Shown here one piece after another: positions 26,200-33,112 of a DNA stretch of 41,726 nt. The position numbers and the translations under genes were made by a program. Under the pieces are notes generated by a model that was not told the origin of the DNA, did not search any database, and was given only the letters and a program-made list of their open reading frames with translations. The number at the start of each line of letters is the position of its first letter. The stretch's first letter is position 1. The stretch is from CAZHPA01 sp964533945 (lineage in GTDB: Bacteria > Bacillota > Clostridia > Lachnospirales > WRBF01): NCBI GenBank assembly GCA_964533945.1, contig CAZHPA010000014.1:1-41726 (forward strand). The letters are read 5' to 3'.

Positions 26200-26541
26200 A
26201 TGGCAAAAGGTTTTGGAGGAATGCCCGGCGGTATGAACATGAACAACTTAGTTAAACAAGCACAAAAAGTTCAGCGCCAAATGGAAGAAATGCAAGAAGG
26301 TCTTGCAAATAAAATAATTGAAACAACATCGGGTGGTGGTGCTGTTAAAATTGAAATTTCTGGTAAAAAAGAAGTTAAAAAAGTAACAATTTCCCCCGAT
26401 GTTATTGACCCAGACGACATTGAAATGCTTGAAGATTTAATTTTATCGGCTGTTAATGAAGCTGTTCGTCAAGCAGATGAATTAATGACTAACGAAATGA
26501 ACAAAGTTACAGGCGGATTTTCTATGCCAGGAATGTTTTAA
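26200..26541 (+). CDS. YbaB/EbfC family nucleoid-associated protein
   Basis: 113 residues. A small DNA-binding protein regularly encoded between dnaX and recR. A Gly/Met-rich start (MAKGFGGMPGGMNM), an amphipathic helix (KQAQKVQRQMEEMQEGL) and a beta hairpin (SGKKEVKKVTISPDV) are typical. The start is ATG 26200, 10 nt after AAGGAGG; an in-frame GTG at 26176 lies before that SD and is unlikely. It starts 1 nt after the dnaX stop. Confidence 0.94.
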   Translation: MAKGFGGMPGGMNMNNLVKQAQKVQRQMEEMQEGLANKIIETTSGGGAVKIEISGKKEVKKVTISPDVIDPDDIEMLEDLILSAVNEAVRQADELMTNEMNKVTGGFSMPGMF

Positions 26542-26546
26542 TAACT

Positions 26547-27146
26547 ATGGATTATTACGGAAATCCAATACGCAAATTAATCGAGGCACTATCACGTCTT
26601 CCCGGAATAGGCAATAAATCGGCGCAAAGAATTGCTTTTCATATTTTACAAATGCCTAAAGAAAGTGCAAAAATATTATCAAGCGCTATTTCGGAAGCCG
26701 TTGAAAATGTAAAATATTGTTCTGTTTGCTGCAACTTAACAGATAGTGACCCTTGCAAAGTTTGCAGCAGCGCAAAACGTGATGAAACAACAATTATGAT
26801 AGTTGAAGACCCAAGAGATATGGCAGCATACGAACGCACAGGGGAATTTCATGGAAGCTACCATATATTGCACGGTGCAATTTCCCCAATGAACAATGTT
26901 GCTCCCGAAGATTTAAAAATCAGGGAGCTTTTACTTAGAATTCAAAGCGGCAATGTTTGCGAAGTAATAGTTGCAACAAACCCAAATGTTGAAGGGGAAG
27001 CAACTGCAATGTATATTAGCAAGCTAATTAAACCCCAAGGCATTAAAGTTACACGAATTGCACATGGAGTTCCTGTTGGGGGCGATTTGGAATTTGTAGA
27101 CCAAGTTACGCTTTCCCGTGCGCTTGAAGGACGGCGTGAAATGTGA
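26547..27146 (+). CDS. recR: recombination mediator RecR
   Basis: 199 residues, normal length. It works with RecO/RecF to load RecA at gaps. Helix-hairpin-helix region (RLPGIGNKSAQRIAFH), C4 zinc finger (CSVCCNL...CKVC), Toprim domain (MIVEDPRDMAAYERTGEFHG) and C-terminal HGVPVGGDLEFVD. It starts 5 nt after ybaB and has no strong SD of its own (AGGA 13 nt upstream), so it is probably translationally coupled. Last gene of the operon. Confidence 0.96.
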   Translation: MDYYGNPIRKLIEALSRLPGIGNKSAQRIAFHILQMPKESAKILSSAISEAVENVKYCSVCCNLTDSDPCKVCSSAKRDETTIMIVEDPRDMAAYERTGEFHGSYHILHGAISPMNNVAPEDLKIRELLLRIQSGNVCEVIVATNPNVEGEATAMYISKLIKPQGIKVTRIAHGVPVGGDLEFVDQVTLSRALEGRREM

Positions 27147-27159
27147 ATTTAGTAATAAG

Positions 27160-27183
27160 CTAAGGCGTTGTAGTACGCCTTAG
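27160..27183. terminator. hairpin between converging recR and DivIVA-like gene
   Basis: CTAAGGCG (27160-27167) and CGCCTTAG (27176-27183) form an 8-bp perfect stem with an 8-nt loop, but there is no T run on either side. It overlaps the last bases of the minus-strand gene. Confidence 0.45.
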
Positions 27184-27596
27184 TCGTAAACTGCTTCATC
27201 ATCAATTGGTACAGAATTTTGAAGCCTTGTTAAATACTGTTCCATTTCGTCAATTTTAGAATACATTTCCATTATGTCATGCTCATTAAAATTATGCAGA
27301 TATTTTTTCATTAACAAATTATATTCTTCTTGAAAATCTGCAATAACCATTTTTTGATTTGTAATGGATTTAATAATATCATCAAGTTGAAGAACTAAAA
27401 TTGCTTTTGTTTTATTAGATTCTTTGGTTGCGTTTTTAACGATATTATCGGCGGCAATTTGAGCGCTTATTATTGCGTTTTTAATTGCCGTATCAATTTC
27501 TCTATATTCTTTAATTGTATTTTCAAGCGTTTCAATATATCGGTCGACTTCTTCCGGGTCATAACCGCCTTTTCTAACATAACTAAATCTGCCCAA
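27180..27596 (-). CDS. DivIVA-domain coiled-coil protein
   Basis: 138 residues. The N-terminus (FSYVRKGGYDPEEVDRYIETLE) matches the DivIVA/GpsB membrane-targeting segment, with the remainder a long coiled coil broken near residue 100. DivIVA relatives organise septum or pole proteins; this short form cannot be assigned further. TTG start with AAAGGAG 8 nt upstream and a good promoter (27640-27668). Divergent from tadA. Confidence 0.75.
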   Translation of the reverse strand: MGRFSYVRKGGYDPEEVDRYIETLENTIKEYREIDTAIKNAIISAQIAADNIVKNATKESNKTKAILVLQLDDIIKSITNQKMVIADFQEEYNLLMKKYLHNFNEHDIMEMYSKIDEMEQYLTRLQNSVPIDDEAVYD

Positions 27597-27639
27597 AATA
27601 TATCTCCTTTCTTAACGCTTTTAATATTTGTATGTGCTT

Positions 27640-27668
27640 ATAGTAGCATGAATGGCTAAAGTTGACAA
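27640..27668 (-). promoter_or_regulatory. promoter of the DivIVA-like gene
   Basis: On the minus strand TTGTCA (plus 27663-27668), a 17-bp spacer and TACTAT (plus 27640-27645), about 44 bp before the TTG start. Confidence 0.55.
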
Positions 27669-27680
27669 GGGGTGAAAATT

Positions 27681-28136
27681 TTGTATGAACACTATATGAA
27701 AAAAGCTATTGAAAACGCTGTTTTGGCAATGGAATTAAATGAAGTTCCTATAGGGTGTGTTATAGTTTTTGAAGACAAAGTAATAGGCGAGGGCTATAAT
27801 TTAAGAAACACAAGCAAAAATCCGCTTCACCATGCAGAAATAATTGCAATTAATAAAGCTTGTAAATTTATAGGAGATTGGCGGCTTGAAAAATGCAGTC
27901 TTTTTGTAACTGTTGAACCTTGCCCAATGTGTGCTGGTGCTATAGTTCAATCACGAATTGAAAAGGTTGTGTTTGGAACACGAAATAAAAAGGCAGGCTG
28001 CGGCGGGTCTATTTTAAACATATTAAATGAACCGTTATTTAATCATCAAGTTGAAATTGTTGAAGGTGTTTTAGAACAACAATGCAGTAAATTAATGAGC
28101 AACTTTTTCAAAGCTATGAGAAAAAATAATGATTAA
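27681..28136 (+). CDS. tadA: tRNA-specific adenosine deaminase
   Basis: 151 residues. It deaminates A34 of tRNA-Arg to inosine. Zinc site: HAE (in LHHAEIIAI) with the catalytic glutamate, and PCPMCAGA; the GTRNKKAGCGGS segment is typical of TadA. The start is probably TTG 27681, 6 nt after AAGGGGTG; the GTG at 27672 is part of that SD, and ATG 27696 would drop five conserved-region residues. A strong terminator follows. Confidence 0.94.
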   Translation: MYEHYMKKAIENAVLAMELNEVPIGCVIVFEDKVIGEGYNLRNTSKNPLHHAEIIAINKACKFIGDWRLEKCSLFVTVEPCPMCAGAIVQSRIEKVVFGTRNKKAGCGGSILNILNEPLFNHQVEIVEGVLEQQCSKLMSNFFKAMRKNND

Positions 28137-28168
28137 AGCTTGGTTGTTAAAAATTAAGAAGAAGATTG

Positions 28169-28212
28169 TATACGCAAGCTAGCTTAACTTAATGTAGCTT
28201 GCGTATATATTT
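28169..28212 (+). terminator. strong terminator after tadA
   Basis: A perfect 13-bp stem, TATACGCAAGCTA (28169-28181) with TAGCTTGCGTATA (28195-28207), followed by TATTTTATT. The remainder of the gap to 28322 holds only a short AT stem (AAAACTT/AAGTTTT near 28255-28280) that could end the minus-strand island operon. Confidence 0.85.
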
Positions 28213-28322
28213 TATTACTGAACTTACGATTTAAATTTATTGCTATTGCTTTATAAAACTTCTATTTTTTATAAGTTTTTTCCTTGATATGTAAACAACC
28301 GCTTTACATTTAATTCCGTTTT

Positions 28323-28676
28323 CTATTTCATTTCTGTTAACTCAGTAATTGCATTTACAAACCATGACCAAAAGCTATCAAACTCTTGCCTGCGTTCCCA
28401 GCCTTCTGTGGCAAAATCGTGTACTATAAAAACTCTTTCGCCATATCCTACCTCAAAACACGCTATATCGTCATTATCATCACGCCGAGCAAACGGTATT
28501 AAATTGCGATTTGGAAATCTCTTTAATAAACCTTCACGCCTAGTTGATATTTGATTTTTATTCATAAGATACCAAAATTCATAGTCGATTAAATTTAACT
28601 CAATAACTTTTAAAAATGACTCAGTATAGAAAAAAGCTTCAAATTGTTTTTCTAATTCAAGTATACTTTCAAGCAT
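28323..28676 (-). CDS. SMI1/KNR4 (SUKH)-like probable immunity protein
   Basis: 117 residues, cytoplasmic, acidic and aromatic-rich. LIPFARRDDNDDIACFEVG, VFIVHDFATEGWE and FDSFWSWF resemble bacterial SUKH/SMI1-KNR4-type proteins, which commonly act as immunity proteins beside polymorphic toxins. It is last of a four-gene minus-strand island beginning with a MuF-ADP-ribosyltransferase. ATG start with AAGGAG upstream. The family call is from memory of the motif pattern; function is inferred from context. Confidence 0.55.
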   Translation of the reverse strand: MLESILELEKQFEAFFYTESFLKVIELNLIDYEFWYLMNKNQISTRREGLLKRFPNRNLIPFARRDDNDDIACFEVGYGERVFIVHDFATEGWERRQEFDSFWSWFVNAITELTEMK

Positions 28677-28756
28677 ATTGTTCTCCTTATATTTATTTTA
28701 GGCATATTTAATGGAACGATTTTATATTTATAAGTTGTTTTGTGTTGCTTTGTGAT

Positions 28757-28984
28757 TTAAAATAGTTCTTTAATCTTTTTTAGAAAATGTTGACACGCCA
28801 TATCCTCAACGTCAAACACTTTTAATTCCGATTTATTACCTCTTTCGCTGTAGTATACTTCAAAACCTTTGCCCGACTTAGTTATGCAATATTGCTCGTT
28901 AGGTAATCCGCCTTTTAAAATAGAATATAGGTCTTTAGGTGCGTTAATTTCTAATAGCTTTTTTTCAAGTTCTTGAATTTTCAT
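28757..28984 (-). CDS. small Imm59-like probable immunity protein
   Basis: 75 residues. A helix followed by a beta-rich segment with GGLPNEQYCI, FEVYYSERGNKSELKVF and a closing helix (EDMACQHFLKKI). This pattern resembles Imm59-type immunity proteins of polymorphic toxin systems. It lies between the ADP-ribosylglycohydrolase (42 bp) and the SUKH-like gene (80 bp), same strand. AAGGAA lies about 14 nt before the ATG. It may neutralise a different toxin from the ADP-ribosyltransferase and be part of an immunity bank. Confidence 0.5.
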   Translation of the reverse strand: MKIQELEKKLLEINAPKDLYSILKGGLPNEQYCITKSGKGFEVYYSERGNKSELKVFDVEDMACQHFLKKIKELF

Positions 28985-29026
28985 TATGGTATAATATTCC
29001 TTAACACTTCTGTTTCCCTTTATAAT

Positions 29027-30208
29027 TTACAAGTTGCAACAGTTAATAAATTCTTTTAGTAATTTATATATATCCTCTTTACGGGCTAGACATTGAATCC
29101 AATTGCTAGGAATGGAATTAATACCATAGCAAATGCCTGCCAGCCCTCCTGTAATAGCTGCTATAGTGTCAGTATCGCCTCCTAAATTAACAGCTTTTAA
29201 AACTGCTTTTTCATAGCTTTTTGTTGTCATAAAAGACCACAACGCAGCTTCAATAGAATGGATTACATAACCTGTTGAAAAGATTTTGTCTTCGTTGTAT
29301 AGGTATATGTTATTGAGTAATATATTTTTAAAATTATCAAACTCACTATGGTATGACTTGCTACAATATTTCATTATAAAATCAACTGTTTTTTCGTAGG
29401 CCTCATATTTGTTATTTGAGTTTAGCAAGTTAATAGCAAATTCAATATAAATTATACATGCCAATTTTGAGCGTTTGTGCGAATGAGTTAATGATGAGAT
29501 ATCCTCAATAATTTCAATCTTTTCAAATGCACTTTTTTCTTTTAAATAGAATGCCAATGGAAGAATTCTCATTAACGAACCATTGCCATTATCATTTTCG
29601 GTATTCCCCCCACAGCTAATCGGATTTATTCCAACCTTCATTCTTTCGATAGCTTTTGCTGTTGAAATGCCTATATCGAAAACTTTATTATATGGAGTCC
29701 AATAACTTTCGTAATAAAATTTACAAAACTTATTCGCAATGTCTTTCAAGTTATATCCATCTTTTAGGCTGTCAATTAAACATAGAGACAGTGATGAATC
29801 ATCAGACCATGTGCCAAAATATTGCTTATACGTTCCATAAGCTCTCATTTCTTGTATACATTCTTTTTTTCTAGTTTCTCTAGATTCAAATTCCAAAGGA
29901 ACACCTAAGGCATCGCCTACAAAAAAGCCAAACATGCCACCAAAAAATTGCTCATCTTTTTTCGCCAAAGCTTGAAACTTCAATGTATATTTATGTTTAA
30001 ATCTAGGGCACTCCTTTTGGCATTTCATTACAAAGTTTGGCTTATGCTCATTATTTACATATTTCAGACAATTTTCAGCATTTCCTTCAATCTCATAGGC
30101 GCATATTTCGCATTGTGCTCTTAAAATTATAAAAGCACCACCCATTTTTGCCGATTGAATATCCAATTCCCATTTTTCATGTAATGTTAGCTGCTTATTT
30201 TGTTTCAA
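29027..30208 (-). CDS. ADP-ribosylglycohydrolase (ARH/DraG family), probable antidote
   Basis: 393 residues. Residues about 88-390 form an ARH/DraG domain: GFFVGDALGVPLEF, the metal-binding TWSDDSS (Asp136, Asp137), NDNGNGSLMRI, and GGDTDTIAAITGG near 345. This family removes ADP-ribose, classically from arginine. An unusual N-terminal extension (1-87) carries Cys33, Cys36, Cys47, Cys63 and Cys67, possibly a small zinc module. TTG start; its SD (AAGGATG) overlaps the stop of the ADP-ribosyltransferase gene, leaving only 12 nt between them, so the two are translationally coupled. Together they suggest toxin and enzymatic immunity, as in the Tre1/Tri1 pair of Gram-negative type VI secretion. 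Confidence 0.88.
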   Translation of the reverse strand: MKQNKQLTLHEKWELDIQSAKMGGAFIILRAQCEICAYEIEGNAENCLKYVNNEHKPNFVMKCQKECPRFKHKYTLKFQALAKKDEQFFGGMFGFFVGDALGVPLEFESRETRKKECIQEMRAYGTYKQYFGTWSDDSSLSLCLIDSLKDGYNLKDIANKFCKFYYESYWTPYNKVFDIGISTAKAIERMKVGINPISCGGNTENDNGNGSLMRILPLAFYLKEKSAFEKIEIIEDISSLTHSHKRSKLACIIYIEFAINLLNSNNKYEAYEKTVDFIMKYCSKSYHSEFDNFKNILLNNIYLYNEDKIFSTGYVIHSIEAALWSFMTTKSYEKAVLKAVNLGGDTDTIAAITGGLAGICYGINSIPSNWIQCLARKEDIYKLLKEFINCCNL

Positions 30209-30220
30209 AAAACCACATCC

Positions 30221-31816
30221 TTATTTAATAATTTTTACAATAATATGTAATATATCATTAATTATTTCTGCCGCTTGTATTTGCATAACTTGTCCAGATT
30301 GAAAAAGAATTTCCGATTCATTTGCAAATTGACTTACTAACGACACGTCTAAACCTTTTGCGCCTTTAGGCGCCTTTATGGTCATTTGCACATTTCCTGA
30401 AAATGTTTCTAACGCAACCGTGCTATCTGTAGAAGTACTCATATAAGCAGGCTCTACGAAAGTTTTGCCAATCAATTCTTTTGGAGATAATCCATTTAAA
30501 TCGCCTAAAGCTTCTGTAGATGTGCCTCTATAAACAACTACATCGTTAGGCAAGCTTGCCTTATCCAAAGCAGAACTTAAATTTTCATCAATGATCTTGT
30601 TTGAATCTGTCATTTTATCCAAACCCCTAAGAGAGTTATTTATATTAACATAATTATCTCCTGTGTATTTTGTTATTGATTCAATTTCAGATTTTGTTAG
30701 CTTATCTAGATTATTATTTATTGTTTTGGTAAGTTTTTCTATGTTTTTAAATTTCTCGGCATTAAAGGGCTCATTATAATTGTCAAGCCATCTTCTAAAA
30801 TTAACCCCATCGGGATAAAACGACATAAACAAGAGCACTTGCTTTAAAGTGTATTCAACTCTTTCTAAGCTTTCGCTTGTATTTTCTAAAATACCATAAG
30901 GCGAAGCAGAAGCATATTTTTTAACAAGCTCTAAAGTCTTTTCTGCAATTTCAAGTAATTCGCTATATTTAACTTTAGAGCTACCTATTGTACTAAGCAA
31001 TGAATCAATTTCGGGTTGCTCACCTATTATAATTACTGCAAGTTCTTCTATTTTCTCTTTAGCCAGCTTTAAATATAAGTTTTTATTTGCGCCCTCTTGT
31101 TTTAAGGCAAAAACAAGTGTTTCAAGTGATTTTAATAACTTAACATTAGACTGTGCAACATGAAGTTTAGTTCCATCAAACGTAGTATATACAACATATT
31201 TGTCAAGCCCGAAAGCATTTTTAGCATCAGATTTGTTATTGGTTTTGCTGGTTAATGTCGATATAGCTGAATTTGATTTATTGTCTAATGGCTTGATGTT
31301 GGTATCAGAGCTAATAAATTTTAATGCTGAATTTGGGTTGTGTATTAACTCTGGATTGTAAAGTATATTTTTCTTGACTATTGGATTTAATGTTTCCTGT
31401 GTTACTTTAGCAGTATTCGAGCTAAGCTTATAATCAGCAAAAATTACCGCATTGTTACTTAATATAGTTTCTGGCTCTGTTTTTGAAGCAATATGCAGAG
31501 TGTTTTTATTTTTAAAATTTCTGTCTAAATAATCTTCGAGCCATTTATTATAATTTTTAGTTCCGCCATTCTCATAATAATCTTTTGTGTCAAGCGGTAC
31601 TAAAGTATTTCTGCAATTAGGATGAAGAGGCGGAATGTTTTCTTCATTCAAATCTTCAAGCTTAAATATTTTACCATGAAGACTTGCGCATTTTGAAGAC
31701 GTTCTTTCATCAATTGTTGCTACAAATATGTATTGTGTAACACCTAAAGTTTTTGCACTATCTAACACAGCTACATTTGCAACATAATCTGCCTCGTATT
31801 GAAATAGCTTAACCAA
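30221..31816 (-). CDS. orphan MuF-like phage head protein fused to ADP-ribosyltransferase toxin domain
   Basis: 531 residues as read from TTG 31816. Residues 1-80 are the C-terminal part of a MuF/SPP1 gp7-type minor head protein (FVATIDERTSSKCASLHGK, PPLHPNCRNTLVPL). A long spacer (80-390) follows, then an ADP-ribosyltransferase exoenzyme domain with the R-S-E triad: Arg430 in VYRG, the STS motif at 460-462, and Glu500-Ser-Glu502. The ExE form usually modifies arginine. MuF-linked toxins are known from prophages, but no other phage gene is nearby. The TTG has no SD, and homology to MuF continues upstream across a stop, so the start is uncertain or the gene is broken. The next gene encodes a matching ADP-ribosylglycohydrolase. 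Confidence 0.82.
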   Translation of the reverse strand: MVKLFQYEADYVANVAVLDSAKTLGVTQYIFVATIDERTSSKCASLHGKIFKLEDLNEENIPPLHPNCRNTLVPLDTKDYYENGGTKNYNKWLEDYLDRNFKNKNTLHIASKTEPETILSNNAVIFADYKLSSNTAKVTQETLNPIVKKNILYNPELIHNPNSALKFISSDTNIKPLDNKSNSAISTLTSKTNNKSDAKNAFGLDKYVVYTTFDGTKLHVAQSNVKLLKSLETLVFALKQEGANKNLYLKLAKEKIEELAVIIIGEQPEIDSLLSTIGSSKVKYSELLEIAEKTLELVKKYASASPYGILENTSESLERVEYTLKQVLLFMSFYPDGVNFRRWLDNYNEPFNAEKFKNIEKLTKTINNNLDKLTKSEIESITKYTGDNYVNINNSLRGLDKMTDSNKIIDENLSSALDKASLPNDVVVYRGTSTEALGDLNGLSPKELIGKTFVEPAYMSTSTDSTVALETFSGNVQMTIKAPKGAKGLDVSLVSQFANESEILFQSGQVMQIQAAEIINDILHIIVKIIK

Positions 31817-32050
31817 AGAATTTTCATCAAATGTTACTAAATTATTAACTTCATTTTTGTAATCACTTAAAGCTTCGCTTTTAAGCTATATGACATCTAT
31901 ACACTTTCGACAAATTACTTTCAAATACATTTTGAATAGTTTTAATAGCGGAAATCTTTGTTTTAGATTGATTAAATACATTTTAACTGCCAAACCAAAC
32001 TGAGTGGTTTGGTTGTCAACTAATGTTGCAGTTTTTAGTTTTTCCTCCAT
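31817..32050 (-). pseudogene. disrupted 5' end of the MuF-ADP-ribosyltransferase gene
   Basis: On the minus strand a strong SD (GGGAGGT) precedes ATG 32050, opening a 54-codon frame that ends at TAG 31886-31888. The same frame then runs open without interruption into the MuF coding region at 31816 (78 codons from the ATG). Within it, 31979-31881 looks more protein-like in the -1 frame (SKTKISAIKTIQNVF...), suggesting two compensating indels as well as the stop. Either the toxin gene is decayed at its 5' end, or it is expressed by recoding or reinitiation. Confidence 0.55.
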
Positions 32051-32191
32051 ATTACCTCCCAACATAGCGTTTTTGTTTTATTTAATTATATCGCTAAATA
32101 GGTTAGTAAAAATGTCAACAAAATGTCAAGTTTTTAGAGGAAGTAAGAAAGCGGGAGTTTAAAATAGGAAACTCTTACCAGTTAATTTTGC
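32051..32191. other. intergenic region between the toxin island and sigG
   Basis: No gene is seen. On the minus strand there are two TTGACA copies (plus 32113-32118 and 32124-32129, inside a direct repeat AAATGTCAA) and a TATAAT (plus 32085-32090), but the 22-bp spacing is too long for an ordinary promoter. The repeat could be an operator. Confidence 0.3.
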
Positions 32192-32220
32192 GTATAATTT
32201 TGTTGTCTTAGGACATGATT
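32192..32220 (+). promoter_or_regulatory. candidate forespore (sigma-F/sigma-G type) promoter of sigG
   Basis: GTATA (32192-32196) followed by GGACATGAT from 32211 (14-bp gap), or read for sigma-G as GTATA then CATGATT at 32214 with a 17-bp gap. It sits 39 bp before the sigG ATG. In Bacillus, sigG is switched on by sigma-F and then autoregulated, so such a site is expected here, although the match is partial. Confidence 0.4.
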
Positions 32221-32258
32221 TTATAGTGAGTGGAAAAATTAGCTTGGGGAGATGCTTT

Positions 32259-33035
32259 ATGAATAATAATAAAGTTGAAATTTGCGGAGTTAACACAGCC
32301 AAGCTGCCCGTGTTGAAAGGCGATGAAAAAAAGCTCCTTTTTGAAAAAATATTACAAGGCGATTTAGATGCACGAGAAAAATATATATATAGCAATTTAA
32401 GACTTGTTTTAAGCATAATTAGAAGGTTTAATAACCGTGGGGAATATGTTGACGACATTTTTCAAGTTGGTTGCATTGGATTAATTAAAGCTATAGATAA
32501 CTTCGACATTAACCAAGGAGTTCAATTTTCAACATATGCCGTACCGATGATTATTGGGGAAATACGACGATATTTAAGAGATAACAATTCAATTCGTGTT
32601 AGTCGTTCGTTAAGAGATACGGCATATAAAGCGTTGCAAGTTAAAGAACAGTTAATTAATAAAAATTCCAAAGAACCTACTATTGAAGAAATTGCAAAAG
32701 AACTTGATATGCCAAAAGAAGATGTTCTTTTTGCACTTGATGCAATACAAGAACCTATTTCTTTGTTCGAACCTGTGTACCATGATGGAAGCGATGCTAT
32801 TTTTGTTATGGACCAAGTAAGCGATGACAAAAATACAGATACAAAATGGCTTGAAAACTTATCACTTTCAGAAGCGCTAAAAAGATTAAATGACCGTGAA
32901 AAGCATATATTAAACCTTAGGTTTTTTGAAGGCAAAACACAAATGGAAGTTGCAGATGAAATAGGAATTAGCCAAGCACAAGTTTCAAGGCTTGAGAAAT
33001 CTGCGCTTAAAAATATGAAAAAGCACGTTACCTAA
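32259..33035 (+). CDS. sigG: RNA polymerase sigma-G factor (late forespore)
   Basis: 258 residues. It directs late forespore gene expression during endospore formation. The N-terminus NKVEICGVNTAKLPVLK is diagnostic for SigG and separates it from SigF and SigB. Region 2 (RRFNNRGEYVDDIFQVGCIGL, FSTYAVPMIIGEIRRYLRDN), region 3 and region 4 HTH (MEVADEIGISQAQVSRLE) are intact. The start is ATG 32259 with GGGGAG 7 nt upstream; an earlier in-frame start at 32226 lacks an SD. The usual upstream partners spoIIGA and sigE are absent; the toxin island is its left neighbour. Confidence 0.95.
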   Translation: MNNNKVEICGVNTAKLPVLKGDEKKLLFEKILQGDLDAREKYIYSNLRLVLSIIRRFNNRGEYVDDIFQVGCIGLIKAIDNFDINQGVQFSTYAVPMIIGEIRRYLRDNNSIRVSRSLRDTAYKALQVKEQLINKNSKEPTIEEIAKELDMPKEDVLFALDAIQEPISLFEPVYHDGSDAIFVMDQVSDDKNTDTKWLENLSLSEALKRLNDREKHILNLRFFEGKTQMEVADEIGISQAQVSRLEKSALKNMKKHVT

Positions 33036-33112
33036 TTATAAAAAGGAACATTTTTATAAAACCAGCGTCTATATAACTACAAAATAAAAAAATTATATAG
33101 GCGGTGTATAAA

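Noticed and set aside
28137..28322. Small SRP RNA gene near tadA/dnaX, as in Bacillus
   Set aside because: Only a terminator hairpin and AT-rich DNA are present; no SRP Alu or S-domain tetraloop pattern seen here or upstream of dnaX.
30221..31816. Functional prophage
   Set aside because: Only a MuF segment is phage-like; no terminase, portal, capsid, integrase or attachment repeats occur in the flanks.
32226..32258. Longer N-terminus for SigG from an earlier in-frame start
   Set aside because: The extra 11 residues are not part of SigG and the start would have no SD; GGGGAG serves ATG 32259.
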